A stretch of DNA of 64,000 nt from Phycisphaerae bacterium (GTDB lineage: Bacteria; Planctomycetota; Phycisphaerae; UBA1845; UTPLA1), in the NCBI GenBank assembly GCA_035275405.1, contig DATEMU010000007.1:186001-250000 (forward strand), written 5' to 3'. The position numbers and the translations under genes are program-made. Positions within the stretch are counted from its first letter, which is position 1, and the number at the start of each line of letters is the position of its first letter. Under the pieces are notes generated by a model. That model did not search any database. It saw nothing but the letters and a program-made list of their open reading frames with translations, and was not told the DNA's origin. This document shows positions 9,489-16,073 of the stretch, piece by piece.

Positions 9489-10637
9489 GTGCGCATTGTT
9501 CACGTCATTACGCGGTTGATTGTCGGGGGGGCGCAGGAGAATACCATTCTGACGTGCGAGGGATTGGCGCAGCGCGGTCATGAGGTGTATCTCCTGAGTG
9601 GACCGACGACAGGGCCGGAGGGGTCGCTTGTCGATCGGGCGCGGTCGGGGCGGTACACGTTTGAAGAGATTCCATCGCTGGTGCGGCAGGTCAGTCCGTC
9701 GCGCGACTGGGCGGCGCGGTCGGCGCTGACGCGGCGGTTTCGGGAGCTGCGACCGGACGTGGTGCATACGCATTCGAGCAAGGCGGGGGTGCTGGGGCGG
9801 GTGGCGGCGCATCGGGCGGGCGTGCCGGCGATCGTCCACACGATTCATGGGATGAGCTTCAATCGGACGCAGCCGTGGATGGTGCGGGCGGCGTATGCGG
9901 CGGCGGAGCGCTATTGCGCGCGGCGGTGCCATGCGATCGTCAGCGTGGCGGACGCGATGACGCGGCAGGCGCTGGCGGCGGGAGTGGGGCGGGCGGAGCA
10001 GTATGAGACGATTCGCAGCGGCATGGAGGTCGAAGAATTTGATCCGCAGATGCACGCAGATAAACGCAGATGGGGGTTTGCGGAGGACGACATCGTCGTC
10101 GGGACGGTTGCGCGGTTGTTTCCCAATAAGGGGTATGAGCAGTTGCTGGAGATCATGTCAATTGCGGCGGGGCGCGAGCCGCGGCTGCGCTTCTTGTGGG
10201 TCGGTGGTGGTTCGCACCGGGCGGCGTATGAGGCGGAGCTGGCGCGGCGGGGCTTGGCGGGGCGGACGCGATTGACGGGATTGCTGCCACCGGGCGAGAT
10301 GCCGCGGGTGATGGCGTCGATCGATGTCCTGGCGCACACGTCGCAGTGGGAGGGATTGCCGCGGGCGGCGGTGCAGGCGCTCCTGATGCAAAGGCCGGTG
10401 GTGAGCTTTGATATCGACGGCGCGCCGGAGGTGGTGATACCCGGTCGGACGGGGGAACTGGCGGCGCTGGGGGATTTCGGAGCCTTCGCGGAGAAGCTGG
10501 TCGCGCTGGCCCGGGACGTCGAGCGTCGGCGGGGGTATGGGGCGGCGGGGCGGGAACTTTGTCTGCGGGAGTTTGACCATCGGGCAATGGTGGAGCGGAT
10601 TGAGGGGCTGTATCGGAGAATCGTGGGGAGCGAGTAG
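9489..10637 (+). CDS. Glycosyltransferase family 4 (GT-B fold)
   Basis: This 382-residue protein opens with MRIVHVITRLIVGGAQENTILTCEGL, the glycine-rich acceptor-side loop of GT4 enzymes. It has the donor-site region VGTVARLFPNKGYEQLLEI and the nucleotide-sugar motif SQWEGLPRAAVQALLMQRPVV, where the second Glu of the usual EX7E pair is replaced by Gln. It starts at GTG 9489 behind AGGACGTAGG. Substrate cannot be told; capsule, exopolysaccharide or glycoprotein sugar transfer is likely. Residues 186-195 (QMHADKRRWG) are encoded by a copy of a dispersed genomic repeat, an in-frame insertion between the two Rossmann domains. Confidence 0.9.
   Translation: MRIVHVITRLIVGGAQENTILTCEGLAQRGHEVYLLSGPTTGPEGSLVDRARSGRYTFEEIPSLVRQVSPSRDWAARSALTRRFRELRPDVVHTHSSKAGVLGRVAAHRAGVPAIVHTIHGMSFNRTQPWMVRAAYAAAERYCARRCHAIVSVADAMTRQALAAGVGRAEQYETIRSGMEVEEFDPQMHADKRRWGFAEDDIVVGTVARLFPNKGYEQLLEIMSIAAGREPRLRFLWVGGGSHRAAYEAELARRGLAGRTRLTGLLPPGEMPRVMASIDVLAHTSQWEGLPRAAVQALLMQRPVVSFDIDGAPEVVIPGRTGELAALGDFGAFAEKLVALARDVERRRGYGAAGRELCLREFDHRAMVERIEGLYRRIVGSE
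10044..10072 (+). repeat. Family A dispersed repeat inside the glycosyltransferase gene
   Basis: Three GCAGAT units (CCGCAGATGCACGCAGAT and AAACGCAGAT) match the intergenic repeats at 10681-10709, 13613-13640 and 22352-22383. Here the reading frame stays open across the unit. Confidence 0.65.
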
Positions 10638-11105
10638 TGGTTGGTGGCGAGTGGGCGGAATGCGGAATGAAAAACCGGATCCACAGATGACGCCGATCGG
10701 CGCAGATATTTTTTGGGGCCGAGAAAAGCCGAAAATAGATGAAAACGCATGGCTCGCGTGCTTGAAAACGGTTGAATCGCTTGAAATTCGTACATATGGC
10801 GCGGAGTCTCCGACCTTACGAGCCGTAAGCTGAACGAAGGCGGTGACTTCGCCGCTTCTTTCTTGTCCCTATCTTCAGTACTTGCTCAGCGCTCCCTCTA
10901 ATCCGCACTCTTTCGAAGAAAAAAGCGTTAATCGCGTTGACGCCCAGACTTGGAGGGGAACCCCAGCGGACGACGTCATGCCCGCGAGCCCCAATTGAAT
11001 GAATAGAATGAGCGAAGGGGCCCTGAAGCGCAAAGTGCGGACGGGGTGCAAATCGGGTAGAATGGATTGCTCCCCGGATGGCCAATCGACAGAGGAGGGC
11101 TCGCC
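10638..11105. other. Intergenic region with repeats and a leader-like element
   Basis: No convincing gene. It holds a family A repeat (10681-10709, CCACAGATGACGCCGATC...). It also has a 65-90 nt segment around 10815-10905 resembling 22600-22690, upstream of another secreted-protein gene. A possible -10 element (TAGAAT) lies at 11057. A minus-strand ORF here (10816-11169) is basic, has no recognisable features and is judged spurious. Confidence 0.5.
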
Positions 11106-13571
11106 GTGAGATCGGCCGTTTTACTTGCCGTTTTAGAAACCGTGCTCCTGGTTTACTCTGCCGGCGCATGGGCTCAAGCCCGCGCTGCCGAACCCGTGCC
11201 CGCCGGGCTCTCGGCCTCGGAGTGGACGTCCATCCGCGCGGCCTATGAGGCGAATCGCCATGCGGCCTTCGCGATCGAAGGCGGCTATCAGGCGCGCAAC
11301 CCCGGCCAGCAATGGCGAACCCGGTTTGACGGTCGCGGCTTCGTTACAACGCCGGATGCGGGAGATTGGTCATGGGGGCTTGAACTGGTCAGCTATGGCG
11401 TCGAGGGTGCGGTGCATGAATTCGTCGCACCGACCTGCGCCGACGCCACAGGCCAGCGCGTTATCTACGAGTGGGGCGAGCACCTGACCGAGTGGTACGT
11501 CAACGACGCGCGCGGGCTGGGGCATGGTTACACGGTGTATCGGCGGCCCGATTCGTCCGCCCTCCGGGCGGGGAAATTAGAAGATCCTCTTCCAGAGGCT
11601 GAAGCCTCTGGCAACCATCGTGCGCCCTCCGGGCGGTTTGGGCCGCTGCATTTCACGTTGGCGGTACGCGGCGATCTGCGCCCGCAAGTGGGCGCGGACG
11701 GGCGCGGATTAACGTTCGTCGATTCAAACGGCGCGGCGGTCGTGAACTACACCGGCCTGACCGTCTTCGATGCCACGGGCGCGTTAGTGCCTGCCTGGTT
11801 TGAGTCGGTTGCGGTCAGCGATGAGTCCGTCACTTCGCTATTCGCAATTCATCATTCGCAATTCATCCGCATCATCATTGATGATGCGGATGCCACGTAT
11901 CCCCTCACCATCGACCCCGTCGCCCAGCAGGCCTACCTCAAGGCCTCCAACACTGGGGCGGATGACGAGTTTGGCTATTCGGTGGCCGTCAGCGGCGACA
12001 CGATGGTGGTCGGAGCGCCGCAGGAGGCCAGCAACGCCACGGGCGTCAACGGCAACCAGGGCGACAACAGCGCCCCCGATGCCGGCGCGGCCTACATCTT
12101 CGTCCGCAACGGCGGGATCTGGAGCCAACAGGCCTACCTCAAAGCCTCGAACACGCAAGAGGGAGACGTGTTCGGCTTTTCGGTGGCCGCCAGTGGCGAC
12201 ACGGTAGTGGTCGGGGCGGACAACGAGGACAGCAGCGCCACGGGCGTGAACGGCAACCAGGCCGACAATAGTGCTCTCAATTCCGGCGCGGCGTACGTTT
12301 TCGTCCGCAACGCAGGCGTCTGGAGCCAGCAGGCCTACCTCAAGGCGTCGAACACCGGCGCGGGCGACCAGTTCTTCTCGGTGGCCGTGTCGGGTGACAC
12401 GGTAGTGGTCGGGGCGTGGCTTGAGGACAGCAGCGCCACGGGCGTGAACGGCAACCAGGCCGACAACAGCGCCTCTGCTTCCGGCGCGGCCTACGTCTTC
12501 GTCCGCGGCGGCGGCGTGTGGAGCCAACAGGCCTACCTCAAGGCGTCGAACACCGGGGCGGATGACCAGTTTGGCTATTCCGTTGCCGCAAGCGGCGATA
12601 CGCTCGTCGTCGGAGCGATCTGGGAGGACAGCGGCGCCACCGGAATGAACGGCAACCAGGCCGACAACAGCGCCGCGGATGCTGGTGCGGCCTATGTTTT
12701 CGTCCGCAGCGGCGGCATCTGGAACCAGCAGGCCTACCTCAAGGCATCGAACACGGGGGCGGGCGACGTATTCGGCGCTTCGGCAGCCGCGAGCGGCGAC
12801 ATGGTGGTGGTCGGGGCGGCATTCGAGGCCAGCAACGCCACGGGGGTGAACGGCAACCAGGCCGACAACAGCGCTCTGAATGCCGGCGCGGCCTACGTCT
12901 TCGTCCGCAGCGGCGGCGTCTGGAGCCAGCAGGTCTACCTGAAGGCCTCGAACACCGGGGTGGATGACTGGTTCGGCATCTCGGTGGCCGCGAGCGGCGA
13001 CACGGTGGTGGCCGCGGCGTATTTCGAGGACAGCAGCGCCACAGGAGTGGGAGGCAATCAGGCCGACAACAGCGCCGTCGATTCCGGCGCGGCGTACGTC
13101 TTTGATTTGGACGAGGACGACGACGGAGTGATCGACCCCGTTGACAATTGTCCGCTGGTTGTCAATCCCGGTCAGGAGAATGGCGACAATGATGCGCATG
13201 GGGATGTCTGCGACAACTGCCCCTCCGTGGCCAATGACGATCAAGCCGATCTCGACGGCGACGGGATCGGGAATGTATGCGATGCTGACATGGACGGCGA
13301 CGAAGTCGATAACGACGTGGATGCATGCGCGGCGGCTTCGCCGTGCGTGTTGTCCGATGCAAGCGGCCGGCCGCAGAGCGATCTGAACCTCGACTGCGTG
13401 GTGAACGGGATGGACGTGCAACTACTGGTCAATTGTATCCTCAATGGCGGTGGAGCTTGTGTCGGCATCGACCCCGACGGCGACGATCAGACCGCCAATC
13501 TCGATGCAGCGGACGATATCTCCGCGTTTTCGAACGATGCCGTCGCGCCCGCGACAGCACCCTGTCTATGA
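11106..13571 (+). CDS. Secreted FG-GAP repeat protein with thrombospondin-3-like and dockerin-like C-terminus
   Basis: The 821-residue protein starts at GTG 11106 behind GAGGAGGG and has a signal peptide (MRSAVLLAVLETVLLVYSAGAWA). Residues about 25-270 form an N-terminal domain of unknown type. Residues about 275-667 comprise six near-identical repeats of about 65 residues, each with QQAYLKASNTG, SVAxSGDTVVVGA and GAAYVFVR (FG-GAP/integrin-alpha-like blades). Then come calcium-binding thrombospondin type 3-like repeats (DEDDDGVIDPVDNCP, DLDGDGIGNVCD) and a final dockerin-like segment (SDLNLDCVVNGMDVQLLVNCI). Two stretches of the N-terminal domain are encoded by dispersed-repeat DNA. An extracellular structural or adhesion role is inferred. 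Confidence 0.88.
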   Translation: MRSAVLLAVLETVLLVYSAGAWAQARAAEPVPAGLSASEWTSIRAAYEANRHAAFAIEGGYQARNPGQQWRTRFDGRGFVTTPDAGDWSWGLELVSYGVEGAVHEFVAPTCADATGQRVIYEWGEHLTEWYVNDARGLGHGYTVYRRPDSSALRAGKLEDPLPEAEASGNHRAPSGRFGPLHFTLAVRGDLRPQVGADGRGLTFVDSNGAAVVNYTGLTVFDATGALVPAWFESVAVSDESVTSLFAIHHSQFIRIIIDDADATYPLTIDPVAQQAYLKASNTGADDEFGYSVAVSGDTMVVGAPQEASNATGVNGNQGDNSAPDAGAAYIFVRNGGIWSQQAYLKASNTQEGDVFGFSVAASGDTVVVGADNEDSSATGVNGNQADNSALNSGAAYVFVRNAGVWSQQAYLKASNTGAGDQFFSVAVSGDTVVVGAWLEDSSATGVNGNQADNSASASGAAYVFVRGGGVWSQQAYLKASNTGADDQFGYSVAASGDTLVVGAIWEDSGATGMNGNQADNSAADAGAAYVFVRSGGIWNQQAYLKASNTGAGDVFGASAAASGDMVVVGAAFEASNATGVNGNQADNSALNAGAAYVFVRSGGVWSQQVYLKASNTGVDDWFGISVAASGDTVVAAAYFEDSSATGVGGNQADNSAVDSGAAYVFDLDEDDDGVIDPVDNCPLVVNPGQENGDNDAHGDVCDNCPSVANDDQADLDGDGIGNVCDADMDGDEVDNDVDACAAASPCVLSDASGRPQSDLNLDCVVNGMDVQLLVNCILNGGGACVGIDPDGDDQTANLDAADDISAFSNDAVAPATAPCL
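11559..11636. repeat. Composite palindromic repeat inside the FG-GAP gene
   Basis: A perfect-arm hairpin CCAGAGGC-TGAA-GCCTCTGG (11591-11610) is bracketed by two copies of CGCCCTCCGGGCGG (starting about 11559 and 11622). It encodes the in-frame stretch GKLEDPLPEAEASGNHRAPS, which looks unlike the flanking domain. Confidence 0.6.
11833..11867 (-). repeat. Family B dispersed repeat inside the FG-GAP gene
   Basis: CTTCGCTATTCGCAATTCAT followed by CATTCGCAATTCAT is the reverse complement of the GAATGGCGAATAGCGAA-type units found in intergenic DNA at 16013-16073, 22318-22346 and 49350-49383. It is translated here as SLFAIHHSQFI. Confidence 0.6.
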
Positions 13572-13612
13572 AGACTGCGGGGCAAAAACGCTGAATGCGT
13601 CCCCCTCATTTC

Positions 13613-13640
13613 CCATCTGCGTTCATCTGCGCCACCTGCG
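13613..13640 (-). repeat. Family A repeat downstream of the FG-GAP gene
   Basis: CCATCTGCGTTCATCTGCGC is the reverse complement of the GCAGATGAACGCAGATGG unit at 22352-22383. A second hairpin, GGCGGGAGCCTCGCC, follows at 13681-13695. The rest of the 133-nt gap shows nothing else. Confidence 0.65.
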
Positions 13641-13704
13641 GATTCGTTTTGGTTTTTCCCCCCGGCAGTTACGCTGGCTCGGCGGGAGCCTCGCCAGGGT
13701 GACG

Positions 13705-15957
13705 CTACGGGGCGAGTTGAGAGAGAAGTGATTGGGCGGTGCGGCGCTGGTCGCGGTCGCCGGAGGTGAGTACGCCTTGCAAGAGGCGGTGGGCGTCGGC
13801 GGGGCGGTTGGACATCAGGTAGATGTAACCGAGGCGGATCGCGGCTTCGGGGTTGGCGGGCTGGTCGGTGAGGAGCTGTTCGTATTCGCGGGCGGCGCCG
13901 GGGATGTCGCCCTGGGCGAGGAGGATCGCGCCGAGGTTGGCGCGGGCCTCGGCGTAGGACGGCTGATGTTTTAGCACGGCGCGGTAATCGGCGGCGGCTT
14001 CGGCGTAGCGATTGAGTTGCGTAAGCGCATACGCGCGATTGTGGAGATAGACCGGCTCGGCGGGGTGATCGCGGAGGGCGGCGGTGTACTGGTCGATGGC
14101 GGCCGGGTAGGACTGCGGCTCTTTGCAGAGGTCCGCGAGTGCCCTGCGCGGCTCCGGGGCGTGGGGGGAGGCGGCGACCGCGCGGATGAGGGAGGCGCGG
14201 GCGGCGTCGATCTGGTTCATGCGGATCTGGAAGAGACCGAGGGCGAGGTGGGCCGTTGGGGAAACGGCGTCGTATTGGGCGGCCCAGCGCAGTGTCGCGT
14301 CGGCGGCGTCGGTTTCGCCGCAGTGCGCCTGGAAGAGGCCCCACTCGGCGAGGAGGTCGGCGGCGCCCGGCATGGGGACAGCCTCGCCGAGCTTGGTGGT
14401 CCAGTCGGCGCGGCGGGCGCTTTCGAGGGAGAGGGCTTTTTGATAGGCGCCTCGCGCCGCCGCCAGATCGCCACGTAGCGTTTCGATTTTAGCAAGGTGC
14501 GCCCAGGCGATCATGTCTTTGGGCTCGGAATGTAAAGCCCGGCGGATCGCCGCGGCGGCGCGATCCGGTAGTTTCATTTGCAGATAGAGCCAGGCGAGTT
14601 CGCGATCGTTTTCGGGGACGAGGGCAAGGGCGCTGCGCCGCGCCTTTTCCAAGTGATGAATGCCGGCGGCGACGGCGGATTGTTGTTCGTCGCTTGCGGC
14701 GCCGAGCCGATCGGGTTGGTATTGCCAGCCGAAGAGTTCCGGGGGGGATTTTTCAAAAGCGAGGTTGCCAAGGTAGTCGTGGTATCGCCAGTAGCCGCTG
14801 TGGGCCATCAGGCCGACGATTGCGGCGGTGAGAAACAGGTACGCGATGCCGAAGGGGCGAATGCGACCGGTGGATTTGAGGCGGGTTCGCTGGATGAGGA
14901 CATCGCGGGCGTAGATGAGGCGCGCGGCTTTCATGACGAGATAAGCGATGATGCCGGCGATGCCGAGCGAGAGGAGGAAGGGGAGCTTGCCGTACAGGCC
15001 GCGGAAGGAGAAGAAGGCGGCGACGAAGATCAGGGCGGCGGCAAGTTCTTCGGCGAGGGTGAGGTCGTAGCGGCGGGGTACGTTGGAAGCGCTGGCCGCT
15101 GCGGCGAGCGGCTTCGCGCCAAGCGAGGGGAATCCGAAGCCGTAGTAGAGGGCGTCGTTGGGGCAGACGCTGACGCAGTCGAGGCATTTCATGCAGCCGG
15201 GGTCGACGACCATCTTGTAGAGGTTCACTTCCTCGGAAACTTTCACGTTCGACGTGCAGACGGCGGTGCAGTGACCGCACTGGCGGCAGGCGTCGGTGAC
15301 GCGGATGCGGAAGAGGGCGAGCTTGTCGGCGAGGCCGAAGAAGGCGCCGTAGGGGCAGGCGTAGGTGCAGAAGCCTTTGGGGCCGAGGAGGTAGATGATG
15401 GCGACGCCGCAGATGAGGACGGTGAGGGCGGCGATGCCATACTGCGGGAAGGTGTCCCAGAAGCCGGTCGTGGTGAGATGCGCGGTGAGTCTGGGCTGCG
15501 GCGCGCCGACGGCGAGGCGATAGGCGGCGGGCCAGACGAACATGTAGAGGGCGGCGAGGAGCGGGGCGAGGATGAGCACGCGCGAGCGGAAGGCCTTGGG
15601 GCGGAGGCGGAGTTTCTTGAGCAGCCAGTTCGTGAGGTCCTGGTAGGCGACGAGGTGGCAGCCCCAGCCGCAGAGCCAGCGTCCGAGGACGATGGTGAGC
15701 AGGATGGCGACGGCGAAGAAGATGAAGCCGGCGTTGATGCGGCCGGTGATAAGCGTTTCCATGGACTCGGAGGGTTCGATGGGGGTGACGGTGCGACCGT
15801 CGCGGAGCCATTGCAGGGCGTGGGCAAGCATGAAGATGTGGACCAGCAGAAGCGAGACCGCCCGCCAACGGCCGGAGCGCGAGGGGCGCGGACCGTGGTG
15901 GTCTGTGGCTGAGGCCGGGATGACCGGGAGGCAGACATCCTTTTTGGGGGTTCGCAT
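13705..15957 (-). CDS. Polyferredoxin-type membrane protein fused to TPR repeats
   Basis: The 750-residue protein has several N-terminal membrane helices and NapH/NosR-like Cys motifs (RWLCGWGCHLVAYQDL, CTYACPYGAFFG). Two ferredoxin-like clusters follow, CRQCGHCTAVC (about residue 222) and CMKCLDCVSVCPNDA (about residue 254). More membrane helices come next, then from about residue 465 to the end a TPR array (e.g. PVYLHNRAYALTQLNRYAEAAADYRAVL). The first half resembles NapH/CcoG/RdxA electron-transfer proteins that bind two 4Fe-4S clusters. The TPR half is probably periplasmic or cytosolic scaffolding. Function is not assigned: an electron-transfer scaffold is an inference. No clear Shine-Dalgarno sequence precedes the ATG. 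Confidence 0.85.
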   Translation of the reverse strand: MRTPKKDVCLPVIPASATDHHGPRPSRSGRWRAVSLLLVHIFMLAHALQWLRDGRTVTPIEPSESMETLITGRINAGFIFFAVAILLTIVLGRWLCGWGCHLVAYQDLTNWLLKKLRLRPKAFRSRVLILAPLLAALYMFVWPAAYRLAVGAPQPRLTAHLTTTGFWDTFPQYGIAALTVLICGVAIIYLLGPKGFCTYACPYGAFFGLADKLALFRIRVTDACRQCGHCTAVCTSNVKVSEEVNLYKMVVDPGCMKCLDCVSVCPNDALYYGFGFPSLGAKPLAAAASASNVPRRYDLTLAEELAAALIFVAAFFSFRGLYGKLPFLLSLGIAGIIAYLVMKAARLIYARDVLIQRTRLKSTGRIRPFGIAYLFLTAAIVGLMAHSGYWRYHDYLGNLAFEKSPPELFGWQYQPDRLGAASDEQQSAVAAGIHHLEKARRSALALVPENDRELAWLYLQMKLPDRAAAAIRRALHSEPKDMIAWAHLAKIETLRGDLAAARGAYQKALSLESARRADWTTKLGEAVPMPGAADLLAEWGLFQAHCGETDAADATLRWAAQYDAVSPTAHLALGLFQIRMNQIDAARASLIRAVAASPHAPEPRRALADLCKEPQSYPAAIDQYTAALRDHPAEPVYLHNRAYALTQLNRYAEAAADYRAVLKHQPSYAEARANLGAILLAQGDIPGAAREYEQLLTDQPANPEAAIRLGYIYLMSNRPADAHRLLQGVLTSGDRDQRRTAQSLLSQLAP

Positions 15958-16012
15958 TCGGTGGTCCGATGGTCTACGGTTGGAGAGACGGGTATATGAT
16001 AGGCTGCGGCTT

Positions 16013-16073
16013 GGGCGAATGGCGAATGGCGAATTACGAATGGCGAATTACGAATGGCGAATAGCGAAAGACG
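16013..16073 (+). repeat. Family B tandem repeat array
   Basis: About four copies of ATGGCGAATTACGA/ATGGCGAATAGCGA lie head to tail. The last ATG is in frame with the downstream lipoprotein gene, so the repeat may contribute its start codon. Confidence 0.75.

Noticed and set aside
10816-11169. 117-codon minus ORF in the 10.6-11.1 kb gap
   Set aside because: Basic, without signal, ribosome-binding site or recognisable fold; it overlaps the start of the FG-GAP gene.
11931-13105. Long direct repeats as possible mobile DNA
   Set aside because: They are the coding repeats of FG-GAP blades, about 200 nt each and in frame.
11838-13421. 527-codon open frame opposite the FG-GAP gene
   Set aside because: Apparent repeats simply mirror the repeats of the real gene.
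14578-15912. 444-codon open frame opposite the polyferredoxin gene
   Set aside because: The minus strand has iron-sulfur, membrane and TPR motifs; the plus frame is Gly/Glu-rich noise.
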